Assembly (NCBI GenBank): GCA_964463695.1 | Contig: CAYXCZ010000023.1 | Location: 7,718 to 71,717 of the forward strand | DNA length: 64,000 nt | Direction of reading: 5' to 3' | Source: JALNZU01 sp964463695 | GTDB lineage: Bacteria > Bacteroidota > Bacteroidia > Bacteroidales > F082 | Part shown: positions 25,285 to 34,488 of the stretch, piece by piece | Layout: each line of letters opens with the position of its first letter | Numbering within the stretch: the first letter of the stretch is position 1 | Notes under the pieces: generated by a model | The model's input: only the letters and a program-made list of their open reading frames with translations | Told to the model about the DNA's origin: nothing | Databases searched by the model: none | Position numbers and translations under genes: made by a program

Positions 25285-25890
25285 TTATTCATATAAGTCA
25301 CCCTGAGGTGCTTTTGGAGTTGCGGGCGTCGTTCCCTGAAGTTTAACCAACACATAGCTGGCAACCTGAAGGCGTTGTTTTGGTGAAAGCTGGTCTTTGT
25401 ACGAAATCATCCCTTTTTCAATAACACCAGTTTCCATAATTCTGAATAAATCTTCGATCTTGTTTCCATGGATCCAATATTTATCCGTCATATTAGGACC
25501 AACAAGGCCTCCACCATCAACAAGATGGCAAACAGAACAAATCTTTGTCCATGTTTCTTGACCGCTAGCCAAAGAGACTTCATCCGTCACGATTTTCAAT
25601 TCAAAGACCTCGGTTTGTTTAGCAGCAGAACTGGCTTTGGCATCTGCCATTTCTTTATCAAATTCCTTTTTCTGGACCAGGTCATCGGAGTGGAAAACCC
25701 AAAGGCGTACAACGTAAACGATTGCGAAAACAATGGTTACAATAAACAGCCATTTCCACCAGGAAGGCAATTCATTATCAAGCTCTCTGATGCCATCGTA
25801 TTCATGATCTTTTAACAAACGGTCGTTTGTCAAGGTATCAATTTCATAATCGGCATCTTTATGCTGTATCGGTTGCTTATCGGTAGTCAT
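25285..25890 (-). CDS. ccoP: cbb3 oxidase subunit CcoP (monohaem)
   Basis: 201 residues. The N-terminal segment has YDGIRELDNELPSWWKWLFI, the FixP N-terminal motif, one membrane helix at about 46-64, and a single haem c site, CSVCH, at 118-122, with a later methionine in YKDQLSPKQRL-type context. Classic proteobacterial CcoP carries two haems; only one is seen here, as in other Bacteroidota. It takes electrons from soluble or lipoprotein cytochromes and feeds CcoNO. Follows ccoQ by 13 bases. Confidence 0.93.
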   Translation of the reverse strand: MTTDKQPIQHKDADYEIDTLTNDRLLKDHEYDGIRELDNELPSWWKWLFIVTIVFAIVYVVRLWVFHSDDLVQKKEFDKEMADAKASSAAKQTEVFELKIVTDEVSLASGQETWTKICSVCHLVDGGGLVGPNMTDKYWIHGNKIEDLFRIMETGVIEKGMISYKDQLSPKQRLQVASYVLVKLQGTTPATPKAPQGDLYE

Positions 25891-25903
25891 ATTTTTGATT
25901 TGT

Positions 25904-26110
25904 TTACTTATTAAATGAATCTATTTTTTCGTTGGAAAGATCGCTTTCATTATCAAGAGGGAGATGGCTAAATTCATCAATCTGATTCTTTGTCAGTCGC
26001 GACACAAAAAAAAGCAGTGCCACAAACATGATAAAAAATATGATCAAACCAATAATTGGAAATATTTGAATATCAGCAATCCCTTCAAGTGTTTTTGTTA
26101 CGATTTTCAT
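25904..26110 (-). CDS. ccoQ: Small membrane subunit of cbb3 oxidase, CcoQ-like
   Basis: 68 residues: one membrane helix (about 15-38) and a charged C-terminal tail. The position between ccoNO and ccoP and the single helix match CcoQ (subunit IV), which stabilises the oxidase. Sequence similarity in this family is low, so the name rests mainly on context. Confidence 0.75.
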   Translation of the reverse strand: MKIVTKTLEGIADIQIFPIIGLIIFFIMFVALLFFVSRLTKNQIDEFSHLPLDNESDLSNEKIDSFNK

Positions 26111-26133
26111 TATTATACGATTGAATACATTGT

Positions 26134-28248
26134 TTACTTTTTATGAATATCAGTCCCAAGGCGCTGAATATAGGCAATTAAAGCGATAACTTCCTTATCG
26201 TCAGCCACATCAATACCACCATCTCTCAAGCCTTGTGCAATGCCGGCAGCTTGTTTTTTGAGGTCTTCTACAGCTTTATCAGCAAAACCTTCAGGATATG
26301 GAACACCTAAAGTTTGCATCACTCTGATTTTTTTTGCTGTTGAACCAGTATTCAAAGTGTTTTTGATAATCCATGGATAAGGAGGCATAATCGATTGTGC
26401 AACCATCTTTTGTGGATCCATGAAGTGGTTATAGTGCCATGAATCAGGTTTGTAAATTGGTCCTGTTTTCACCCCTTCACGAGCCAAATCCGGTCCGGTA
26501 CGTTTTGAACCAAATTGGAAAGGATGGTCATAAACAGTTTCACCAGCTTTGGTGTAATCGCCATAACGTTCAACCTCAGAACGAAAAGGCCTTATCATCT
26601 GACTATGACATGTGTAACAACCTTCTCTAAGATAAATATCGCGACCTTCCAACTCAAGTGGAGTATAAGGTTGTACACTACTAATTGTTGGCACGTTGTT
26701 TTTAACCATAAACATTGGAACAAACTCAACGATACCTCCTATTAAAATGGCAACCAAAGAGAGAACAGTAAACAGGATTGGTTTACTTTCGATAAGACGG
26801 TGACCTTTGTCTCCACCATGAATTTGTAATGCAGGAGCCTGATCTTCTTCCTTTTCTACAAATTTTCCAGATTTAACGGTCTTAATCACATTTACGATCA
26901 TTAATACAACACCAGTTATGTATAGGATGCCACCGAATGCACGCAGATAATACATCGGTAAAATCTGAACAACCGTTTCGATAAAGTTTGGATATTTCAG
27001 GTAGCCTTCAGCTGTGAATTCTTTCCACATCAAACTCTGAGTAAACCCTGCAAAATAAAGCGGCACAGCAAAGAACAACATCCCTGTAGTTGCAAGCCAG
27101 AAATGTGCATTGGCCAACTTTACACTAAATAATTTAGTATCAAACAAGCGTGGAAGAAGCCAGTAGATCATCCCGAAAGTTATCATCCCATTCCAACCTA
27201 AAGCACCAATATGCACGTGGGCAATGGTCCAGTCAGTAAAGTGACTCAAGGCATTAACGCTTTTTAAAGAAAGCAATGGACCTTCAAATGTTGCCATTCC
27301 ATAAGCTGTTATACCAACTACAAACATCTTGAGTACAGGACTTTCACGTACTTTGTCCCAGGCGCCTCTAAGTGTTAACAACCCATTGATCATACCACCC
27401 CAAGATGGAGCAATTAGCATAATTGAGAAAACAACGCCCAAAGCCTGAGCCCAGTCAGGAAGTGCTGAATAAAGCAAATGGTGAGGCCCTGCCCAAATAT
27501 AAAGGAAGATCAACGCCCAAAAGTGAATAATAGAAAGCTTATAGGAGTAGATAGGGCGATTGGCAGCCTTTGGTACAAAATAGTACATCAATCCTAAATA
27601 AGGTGTTGTAAGGAAAAATGCAACTGCATTGTGGCCATACCACCACTGCACTAAAGCATCTTGAATACCAGCATAAACCGGATAACTCTTAAACAAAGAA
27701 ACCGGAATATTGATTGAGTTTACAATATGCAAAACCGCTACAGTAACAAAAGTTGCGATATAGAACCAAATGGCAACATAAATGTGCTGAACACGGCGTT
27801 TTACCATTGTCATAATAAGATTCAGGCCAAAAACTACCCACACAAGGGCAATAGCAATATCGATAGGCCATTCTAATTCAGCATACTCTTTGCTAACTGT
27901 AATGCCTAAAGGAAGTGTAATTGCAGCAGCAACAATGATAAGTTGCCATCCCCAGAAGTGGATTTTTCCAAGCAATTCGCTGTACATGGAAGTCTTGAGC
28001 AATCGTGGGGTAGAATAATAAATACCCGTAAACATACCATTACCCACAAAAGCAAAAATTACGGCATTGGTGTGTAAAGGCCGCAAGCGACCAAATGATA
28101 ACCATGAAATGCCACTACTCAGATGCGGGAAAATGAGCTCAAATGCAATGGTTAACCCAACAAGCATTCCGATAAAGCCCCAGAAAACTGTGGCATACAG
28201 GAATAAACGTGAAAGCCTGTTGTCATACGTAAACTTTTGTAACTCCAT
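26134..28248 (-). CDS. ccoNO: Fused cbb3 oxidase subunits CcoN and CcoO
   Basis: 704 residues. Residues 1 to about 490 are CcoN, the haem-copper catalytic subunit with 12-14 helices; the CuB ligands appear in WYGHNAVAFF and GPHHLLYSALP, and haem ligands in HVHIGALGWNG. After a linker and a membrane helix, the C-terminal part is CcoO with a single haem c site CYTCHSQMIRPF near residue 545. The fusion is common in Bacteroidota. The complex reduces O2 to water with high affinity at the cytoplasmic membrane. Confidence 0.95.
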   Translation of the reverse strand: MELQKFTYDNRLSRLFLYATVFWGFIGMLVGLTIAFELIFPHLSSGISWLSFGRLRPLHTNAVIFAFVGNGMFTGIYYSTPRLLKTSMYSELLGKIHFWGWQLIIVAAAITLPLGITVSKEYAELEWPIDIAIALVWVVFGLNLIMTMVKRRVQHIYVAIWFYIATFVTVAVLHIVNSINIPVSLFKSYPVYAGIQDALVQWWYGHNAVAFFLTTPYLGLMYYFVPKAANRPIYSYKLSIIHFWALIFLYIWAGPHHLLYSALPDWAQALGVVFSIMLIAPSWGGMINGLLTLRGAWDKVRESPVLKMFVVGITAYGMATFEGPLLSLKSVNALSHFTDWTIAHVHIGALGWNGMITFGMIYWLLPRLFDTKLFSVKLANAHFWLATTGMLFFAVPLYFAGFTQSLMWKEFTAEGYLKYPNFIETVVQILPMYYLRAFGGILYITGVVLMIVNVIKTVKSGKFVEKEEDQAPALQIHGGDKGHRLIESKPILFTVLSLVAILIGGIVEFVPMFMVKNNVPTISSVQPYTPLELEGRDIYLREGCYTCHSQMIRPFRSEVERYGDYTKAGETVYDHPFQFGSKRTGPDLAREGVKTGPIYKPDSWHYNHFMDPQKMVAQSIMPPYPWIIKNTLNTGSTAKKIRVMQTLGVPYPEGFADKAVEDLKKQAAGIAQGLRDGGIDVADDKEVIALIAYIQRLGTDIHKK

Positions 28249-28252
28249 AAAG

Positions 28253-28450
28253 TTAAGGTTTTAAATTATTGTTGTTTGATTCGGAAATTTCTTTTTCAGG
28301 TTCGCTTTGTTTTTTATTATCGAACAACATCCGCACAGAAGGGGAATAATCATCATCATACTGCCCACTTTTTACTGCCCAGATAAATGCTGCCAGAAAT
28401 CCTCCGGCAACTATAACGCCTATTATAACTAGAAATAAAATAGCTTCCAT
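28253..28450 (-). CDS. ccoS: cbb3 oxidase assembly protein CcoS
   Basis: 65 residues from the ATG at 28450 (MEAILFLVIIGVIVAGGFLA). An earlier in-frame ATG at 28507 would add 19 polar residues unlike the family. One membrane helix is followed by FIWAVKSGQYDDDYSPSVRM, the CcoS signature with the conserved GQYDD. CcoS is needed for haem and copper insertion into CcoN. It starts 4 bases before ccoNO on the transcript. Confidence 0.92.
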   Translation of the reverse strand: MEAILFLVIIGVIVAGGFLAAFIWAVKSGQYDDDYSPSVRMLFDNKKQSEPEKEISESNNNNLKP

Positions 28451-28577
28451 TTCGGTAATGAGGTTCCTCTTTACATTTACAACTACAAAATTAGCAATCT
28501 GACCCATTCTTTCAGTACTCGAGTCTAATTTAGAATTTTTCTAAATAAAACCTTAATTCCCTTTTTCACCAATTTGA

Positions 28578-30971
28578 CTATTCCTTGTCAAATCTCAATT
28601 TCCGATGTGCCAACCAGCCTATACTAAAGGTTACGAATGCAACAACAGTAATGGAACTAACAGGCATCAAAATGGCAGCAATCAAGGGTGACAGTTTTCC
28701 TGTGACAGCAAATGATAATCCAATAATATTGTAAAACAATGATATAAAGAAACTTACTCTTATCACTTTAAAACTTGAACGCGTAAAAGCAATAAAACTT
28801 CCAAGTCTATTGAAGCTGGAGGCTTCGAGAATGGCATCACAGGCAGGTGAGAAACTAAACACATTTTCCGCAATACTTATCCCTGTTTGGCTTTCCGACA
28901 AAGCTCCTGCGTCGTTCAGTCCGTCGCCAATCATGAGCACCTTTTCCTTATTTTTTTTGAGCTGTTGGATATATTGTTTCTTCTCAACCGGACTTTGCTG
29001 AAAGTGTAGTTGGCTTTCATGGCCAAAAAGTTCCCGCAAATTTCCAGCTTCTGCATTATTGTCGCCCGAAATGAGATGGAGTTTATACTTCTTTTTTAAA
29101 TCATTAATCAATTCAGTTAAGCCTTTCCGGTAACTATTCATGAAGGTATAATATCCCCGTTGCTGCCCGTCGATACTAATATACACACGGCTTTCTTTCA
29201 TTGGAGCGTCGGTGATTATACCGGTTACAAACTGTTCAGAACCTATTGTTACCCGATGACCTCCAACTGTGCCAGTAATTCCCATCCCAGGAATCTCTTC
29301 ATAACTTTCTGGAAAGTTTTCTTTTGCCTCCTGTAAAAAGTCATTCAAAGCCATACTCAATGGATGACTCGAATGACGAACCATATTACTTATTAAATCA
29401 TTCTCCCAGTCATGAAGTTTTTTACCCTGAAATCCGACTTCAACTTTGCGGTTAAGGGTGATTGTGCCAGTTTTATCGAAGACGATCGTAGTGGTACGAT
29501 ACAATTGTTCAACTACATCCGTGTTTTTTAAATAAAATCCTCTTCTTCCAAAAGCCCTCATGGTACTGCCAAAAGTAAAGGGAACAGTCAGCGCTAATGC
29601 ACAAGGGCAAGCGATTATTAAGACAGACGAAAAAACATAAACTGCAATTCTAATATCTATTGTAGCCCAATAAGCAAATGCAGAAATGGCAATCAATAAA
29701 ACAGCAGACGTAAAATACTGACTAATGTTGTTGATGTGATTATTAAGTGTTTCAGATTCCAGCTTTACGTTGCTTTGATTCCACAATTGTGTAAGGTAAC
29801 TTTGTTCGACAGCTTTTTCAACCACTAATTCGATAGAGCTACCAGCCTGACGCCCCCCGGCATAAATAAAATCATTAATTTTTTTTGAAACAGGCATTGC
29901 TTCACCGGTAACGAAGGAATAATCAATGCTTCCTTTACCTTTTGCAAGAGTAGCATCAGCAGGTATCAATTCCTGATTACGAATGAGCATTCTGTCGCCC
30001 TTTTTCAGGTCTCTGATTGGTATAATTTCTTCTTCGCCATCCTTCATAACTGTCACTGCAACAGGAAAGTATGATTTATAATCGCGCTCGAAAGAAAGTG
30101 CTTCATAAGTTTTGCCCTGATACCACTTGCCAATAAGCAAAAAGAAAAGTAAGCCTGCCAGGGAGTCCATGTAACCAATTCCTCTTCCTGAAAACACGAC
30201 ATAGCTGCTGTAAAAAAACAAAGCCAATATACCCAAAGTAATAGGTAAATCAATACTTATTATTTTGTGCTTAAGACCTTTATAAGCAGAGAGGTAGTAG
30301 TCATTTGCACTATAAAAAACAACAGGAAGGATTAATAAAAAACTTAACCAGCCAAAAATGTTTTTGAAACGTTCTTCAAGCAAATCGCCACCGGGTAAAT
30401 ATTCCGGGAAACTATACATCATGATATTCATGAAACTGAAAGAAGCTACCCCAATTTTCAACAACAAGCTACGGTTTGCCTTACTGATTTTTTTATTCTC
30501 TAATTGGTCAAGCGTAATTTCGGGCGTGTAATGAATTGCAGTGAGTAATTCAGCCAGTTGCCTAAGCGTAATCTGATCATCTTTAAAGGTAATCTGAACC
30601 TCTTTACGCGGGAAATTAACTGTGGAATAACTGATACCGGGATGCAAAGTGTCCAAATGTTCGAGCAACCAAATACATGAAGCACAATGAATGGCCGGAA
30701 TAAAAAATTTTATTTTGGATATATTTCCATCTTTAAAGTCGATAAGTTTATGTGCTATCTCCTCAATATCAAGAAATGCAAAACGTTTGAGAGGTTGGCC
30801 GCTATCAATACGTATACCTGACATAGGTTGTATCTGGTAGTATTCTCCAAGTTGGTTTTCGTTCAAAATCTGGTAGACTGTTTTGCAACCATGGCAGCAA
30901 AAGTCCTTTCCTTCCCAAACAACAGGGCTTGATCCGCAGTCAGCCCCGCAATGTACACATGGCTTACCCAT
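28578..30971 (-). CDS. ccoI: Copper-transporting P-type ATPase CcoI/FixI
   Basis: 797 residues. The N-terminus has two Cys motifs (CVHCGADCG, residues 5-13, and CCHGCKTVY at about 25-33), then a heavy-metal-associated domain with HCASCIW. The P1B core follows: CPCALAL in the membrane metal site, the phosphorylation motif DKTGTIT, and GDGLNDAGAL. Members named CcoI or FixI export copper needed for cbb3 oxidase. It sits directly upstream of ccoS and ccoNO. Confidence 0.95.
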   Translation of the reverse strand: MGKPCVHCGADCGSSPVVWEGKDFCCHGCKTVYQILNENQLGEYYQIQPMSGIRIDSGQPLKRFAFLDIEEIAHKLIDFKDGNISKIKFFIPAIHCASCIWLLEHLDTLHPGISYSTVNFPRKEVQITFKDDQITLRQLAELLTAIHYTPEITLDQLENKKISKANRSLLLKIGVASFSFMNIMMYSFPEYLPGGDLLEERFKNIFGWLSFLLILPVVFYSANDYYLSAYKGLKHKIISIDLPITLGILALFFYSSYVVFSGRGIGYMDSLAGLLFFLLIGKWYQGKTYEALSFERDYKSYFPVAVTVMKDGEEEIIPIRDLKKGDRMLIRNQELIPADATLAKGKGSIDYSFVTGEAMPVSKKINDFIYAGGRQAGSSIELVVEKAVEQSYLTQLWNQSNVKLESETLNNHINNISQYFTSAVLLIAISAFAYWATIDIRIAVYVFSSVLIIACPCALALTVPFTFGSTMRAFGRRGFYLKNTDVVEQLYRTTTIVFDKTGTITLNRKVEVGFQGKKLHDWENDLISNMVRHSSHPLSMALNDFLQEAKENFPESYEEIPGMGITGTVGGHRVTIGSEQFVTGIITDAPMKESRVYISIDGQQRGYYTFMNSYRKGLTELINDLKKKYKLHLISGDNNAEAGNLRELFGHESQLHFQQSPVEKKQYIQQLKKNKEKVLMIGDGLNDAGALSESQTGISIAENVFSFSPACDAILEASSFNRLGSFIAFTRSSFKVIRVSFFISLFYNIIGLSFAVTGKLSPLIAAILMPVSSITVVAFVTFSIGWLAHRKLRFDKE

Positions 30972-30974
30972 AGC

Positions 30975-31586
30975 TTAGTTTCTAAAACGAATTTTCCACA
31001 TTCCACGCAGCTCACCCAACTGATATCCTGTAGCTTTATCGTTGGGATATAAGGTGCTTATCAATTGAAGATTTTCCAATTTGATATCTACCTCGGGGAT
31101 TCCATGACATTGTAAACAAGGAGGCGCTATGATAATTGGCGACATATAGGTTAAAGCTCCATCGGCATTCATCACAATGGTGTCACTTGTTTTTTTATGC
31201 AGGATGAGATTCTGTTGCATCAATTCTAAAAACACCAAATCAAGTGAATCAGCCTTATTTACATCATTTCTGTTTTTTATTGAAACCCTGCTTACATCAA
31301 CCTGATATTCATTGGCAAGTGAATCGGTCAGAGGAATAGCCTTAATGTTGCAAAATTTTAAAGCATGAGGTACTCCCTCAGATTCAATAGCTGAAAGCAA
31401 GGCCGAACTTAAAGCCTGAAAACTACTTTTAGCAACAACCCTACCCTTCTGCTTATAATCTTGAAGCAGACTGTCAGTTTGTTGACTAACTGATTCTTGT
31501 TGTTGATTGCTTTTAGGATTCTGGTTGCAGGATATAAAAAATACAACCAAGGAGATGATAATTAATTGTATCGTTATAGTTTTCAT
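30975..31586 (-). CDS. DUF3365 (Tll0287-like) haem lipoprotein
   Basis: 203 residues from the ATG at 31586; longer frames run into the upstream FKBP gene. The N-terminal hydrophobic segment ends in a plausible lipobox with Cys20 (VVFFISC), so it is probably a lipoprotein. The DUF3365 domain fills the rest, with ALKFCNIKA, VSRVSIKNRND and one haem c motif CLQCHG at 157-162. It precedes ccoI by 3 bases, which suggests a redox or assembly role linked to the oxidase. Function is otherwise unknown. Confidence 0.85.
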   Translation of the reverse strand: MKTITIQLIIISLVVFFISCNQNPKSNQQQESVSQQTDSLLQDYKQKGRVVAKSSFQALSSALLSAIESEGVPHALKFCNIKAIPLTDSLANEYQVDVSRVSIKNRNDVNKADSLDLVFLELMQQNLILHKKTSDTIVMNADGALTYMSPIIIAPPCLQCHGIPEVDIKLENLQLISTLYPNDKATGYQLGELRGMWKIRFRN

Positions 31587-31617
31587 ATGTCTTTGATAGT
31601 TTATATTGGGGGAAAAA

Positions 31618-32100
31618 TTAATTCGCAGGTATCTCTTCTGCTCTCGCTTCGCGTACCGAAACAATGCTACCTTCAAATAAAAGATTTCTGCCTGCCATCG
31701 GATGATTAAAATCCATGGTTACACTGTCCTTCATTTTACGGATGATCTTTCCAAAATGTTTGTTTCCTTCTTTATCGGCCATAGGAAAAACATGTCCTAC
31801 CTGCACCACTTCGTCATCAATTGTTCCATCCTCTTCTTCAAAAGTAGAGATTGGCAAATCGAAGATTGCATGTGGATCAATTGGCCCGTAAGCCTGATCG
31901 CTCGAAACAACGAACTTAAATGAATCACCAGGCTTCAAACCAGTTAGTTGATCTTCAAAAGCATCAATAAGTAACTGATGCCCAATCAAAAAATCCTGAG
32001 GTTCATCAAGTTGTTGTTGCAAAGTTTTTGCGCTTTCGGCATCCTTAACACTATAAAACAATGTTACAACTGTGTTGCTTGTAATTGTCAAACTCCCCAT
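31618..32100 (-). CDS. FKBP-type peptidyl-prolyl isomerase, SlyD-like
   Basis: 160 residues. The FKBP fold with an inserted flap domain is seen: VVTLFYSVKDAESAKTLQ at the N-terminus, LTGLKPGDSFKFVVSSDQAY, and DFNHPMAGRNLLFEGSIVSV near the end, matching SlyD-type enzymes. It lacks the histidine-rich metal tail of E. coli SlyD. SlyD-type isomerases act as chaperones in the cytoplasm. It lies between the ACIII operon and the haem lipoprotein plus cbb3 genes, so it may assist folding of their products, but this is inference. Confidence 0.9.
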   Translation of the reverse strand: MGSLTITSNTVVTLFYSVKDAESAKTLQQQLDEPQDFLIGHQLLIDAFEDQLTGLKPGDSFKFVVSSDQAYGPIDPHAIFDLPISTFEEEDGTIDDEVVQVGHVFPMADKEGNKHFGKIIRKMKDSVTMDFNHPMAGRNLLFEGSIVSVREARAEEIPAN

Positions 32101-32125
32101 TTTAAAATGATCTGTTTATAGATTG

Positions 32126-32158
32126 AAAAGCCTCTTGCATTTTCTGCAAGAGGCTTTT
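32126..32158 (-). terminator. Intrinsic terminator after the ACIII operon
   Basis: A perfect 14-bp stem (AAAAGCCTCTTGCA with TGCAAGAGGCTTTT) around a 5-nt loop, with the stem's own T run. It lies 26 bases after the actE stop on the minus strand and just upstream of the FKBP gene. Confidence 0.85.
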
Positions 32159-32183
32159 ATGATAAGAAGATTTTACCTGCAGT

Positions 32184-32765
32184 TTATTTAGAAAGTGACC
32201 GAACATAATGGATGATTTTCCACCTGTTTTCAGGATGAACCTGACTACCGTGTGCACCCATCAAACCCGAAATCGACCCCATTGTGATAACATGGTAAAT
32301 TTCACCATCTGGTTTGTTTTGAACAAAAGGCTCAACGAGCGAGGTTGGCTTGGCAGGGAACAATTTGCTAGTGTACAAATGTCCATCACCTTTCCCTTCA
32401 GCTCCATGGCAGCTGATACAAAAAATCTCATATTGTGCCTTACCTTCAGCAAGCATTTGAGCATCAAGGACAAGTGGGTTTTTCAATTCAAGGCCTGCAT
32501 TTACCTGATCCTGAAACGATTTTCCTTTGTAAGGATAGGGCTGAAAACCACGTGGTATTGCACCTTCGGCAGGCAATTGCATAGTAAAACCATCCTTAAA
32601 GACGGGACTTGCTGAATAGGTTTCGTAAGCAGTTGAATAAGCCATATCCGGGACAAAGGTATACCCGGGATGGTTCTTATCACGATTACATGCAAGTGCT
32701 GAAACAAGCACCAGCAGTAATGTAATTATCTTGACGTTTTTTTTCATAGCATTCGATTTTTTCAT
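32184..32765 (-). CDS. actE: Alternative complex III monohaem cytochrome c subunit ActE
   Basis: 193 residues, or 187 from the in-frame ATG at 32747, which gives the more usual lipoprotein signal MKKNVKIITLLLVLVSALAC. The mature protein starts at a lipobox Cys and has one haem motif, CISCHG. YSPVFKDG-type and GFQPYPYKGKSFQDQVNAGL sequences match ActE, the extracytoplasmic cytochrome that accepts electrons from the ActA/ActB arm. Last gene of the operon, 26 bases after actF. Confidence 0.9.
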   Translation of the reverse strand: MKKSNAMKKNVKIITLLLVLVSALACNRDKNHPGYTFVPDMAYSTAYETYSASPVFKDGFTMQLPAEGAIPRGFQPYPYKGKSFQDQVNAGLELKNPLVLDAQMLAEGKAQYEIFCISCHGAEGKGDGHLYTSKLFPAKPTSLVEPFVQNKPDGEIYHVITMGSISGLMGAHGSQVHPENRWKIIHYVRSLSK

Positions 32766-32791
32766 TTTTCGATATATTTGCTCGCGAAGGC

Positions 32792-33970
32792 CTAGTAATG
32801 GGTATGATACTCCATACTTTCTTTATAATATGGATGATTTTTTGGTGCTAACGGGGCTTTTGTCAGCGACCAAAATGTCACAAGACCAAAAATTCCGAGA
32901 TAACCAATAGTCAATCCAATCTCAACAATACCAATTCCGGAAGCTTCACCACCTACTGCACCAGGCATGATTGCCATGTACAAATCAACCCAATGCCCAA
33001 TAATCACAATCACCGAAACAGGCACCAGCACTGTAAAGACCCTTTTTGATTTGCGGGTCATCAAAAGGAAGAAAGGTATAACAAAATTGAGTATAAGATT
33101 GACATAGAAGATATTAGTGAAATACTTATGTCGCTCCAGAAAATAAATAGTTTCCTCTGGGATATTAGCGTACCAAATAAGCATATACTGTGAAAACCAC
33201 AAATACGCCCAAAAAATACTAAAACCAAAAAGGTATTTACCAAGATCATGCATGTGTTCATCATTTACATGAGATAGGTAACCCATACGTTTGAGAACAT
33301 AAATAACAAGTATCAGCATGGCAAAGCCGCTGGCCAGCATACTTGAAAAAATGTACCATCCATATAAAGTGCTAAACCAGTGAGGATCAAGAGACATAAG
33401 CCAATCCCATGACGAAACCACACTTGTTATTGCATATGTCACGATAAAAATAGCAGACAAAGTGCGCATTTTATTAAAATACTTCATATCCCCGTGCAGA
33501 TCCAAGTTAACAGATGCTTTACGTACATAATGTGCAAGCAGCGACCAAACCCCAATAAAAACTACCAACCGTACATAGAAAAAGGGCACATTGAGATACG
33601 CCACTTTCTTAAGTAAAATGGCATCAAGGTGATCAGAATGTGTCCAGGGATAAATAGAATGAAGTCCACCCAACACAAAGAATAACAATAAAAGGCCTCC
33701 TCCTACAGGGATATAGGCCGACATTGCTTCACCAACGCGCTGAACGCTTGTTTGCCAACCTGACTCAGCAATAGTATGCACCGTTACGAAAAACAATCCA
33801 ATGAGTCCAAGGCTCAGGAAGTAATAGTTATTCAGCAACAAATTTGCTGCTACACGTTTGACCTCTACGCCACCTAAAAATCCATATGCCAGTGAAAGCA
33901 CTCCCACGGCTATCATCACCAGGAAAATGGTAACGGTTTTCTTTTTTAAAATAAATGTAAGATTCTCCAT
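32792..33970 (-). CDS. actF: Alternative complex III membrane subunit ActF
   Basis: 392 residues with about 10 membrane helices. It matches the NrfD-like ActF subunit, with segments such as PWTHSDHLDAILLKK, AYITSVVSSWDWLMSLDPHW-like text (AITSVVSSWDWLMSLDPHWF), and WAYLWFSQYMLIWYANIPEE. ActF pairs with ActC in the membrane and may conduct protons; in structures ActC carries the quinol site. It follows actD by 2 bases. Confidence 0.92.
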   Translation of the reverse strand: MENLTFILKKKTVTIFLVMIAVGVLSLAYGFLGGVEVKRVAANLLLNNYYFLSLGLIGLFFVTVHTIAESGWQTSVQRVGEAMSAYIPVGGGLLLLFFVLGGLHSIYPWTHSDHLDAILLKKVAYLNVPFFYVRLVVFIGVWSLLAHYVRKASVNLDLHGDMKYFNKMRTLSAIFIVTYAITSVVSSWDWLMSLDPHWFSTLYGWYIFSSMLASGFAMLILVIYVLKRMGYLSHVNDEHMHDLGKYLFGFSIFWAYLWFSQYMLIWYANIPEETIYFLERHKYFTNIFYVNLILNFVIPFFLLMTRKSKRVFTVLVPVSVIVIIGHWVDLYMAIMPGAVGGEASGIGIVEIGLTIGYLGIFGLVTFWSLTKAPLAPKNHPYYKESMEYHTHY

Positions 33971-33972
33971 GG

Positions 33973-34488
33973 TTAATTTTTCTTTATTAAGGTGATACCA
34001 TGTGCTCCAGCATCGTTCAACACTGCTTCAATAGTGTGGGCATTATCCTCATCCTGAACATTTACAACCAGAAGAAACCGGTCGTCCGTAATACGTTCGT
34101 CATGAATAACTGTTTTAGCTCCGGGGCCAATCTTATTACTGATAAGAAAGGCGAAAACCATTGAGAAGGCCGCAAATAAAACAGCCATTTCAAATGTAAC
34201 AGGAATAAATGAAGGAACTGCAAAAAAGGGCTTTCCACCAAAATTTAACGGATAAGCCTGAGTGAAAACCCATGCCTGAAAGCCAAAACCAATTATTGCC
34301 CCAACGGCACCCCCGGCGAAAGCTACGCGGGTCAATTTTGAACGGCTCAATCCCAATGCTTTATCCAAACCGTGAACAGGAAATGGCGTCAAAACATCAG
34401 CAACTTCAATACCTTTGGCTTTGATCTGTTTCAATCCCCTGAGGAGATCTTCTTCATCGTCGTAATATGCTGTTATATATTTATTCAT
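33973..34488 (-). CDS. actD: Alternative complex III subunit ActD (DUF3341)
   Basis: 171 residues from the ATG at 34488 (MNKYITAYYDDEEDLLRGLK); a slightly longer start would lie further inside actC. Two membrane helices (about 55-80 and 95-120) follow a cytoplasmic N-terminal domain with DVLTPFPVHGLDKALGLSRS, the DUF3341 pattern. Its start overlaps the end of actC by 8 bases, so the two are probably translationally coupled. Confidence 0.92.
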   Translation of the reverse strand: MNKYITAYYDDEEDLLRGLKQIKAKGIEVADVLTPFPVHGLDKALGLSRSKLTRVAFAGGAVGAIIGFGFQAWVFTQAYPLNFGGKPFFAVPSFIPVTFEMAVLFAAFSMVFAFLISNKIGPGAKTVIHDERITDDRFLLVVNVQDEDNAHTIEAVLNDAGAHGITLIKKN

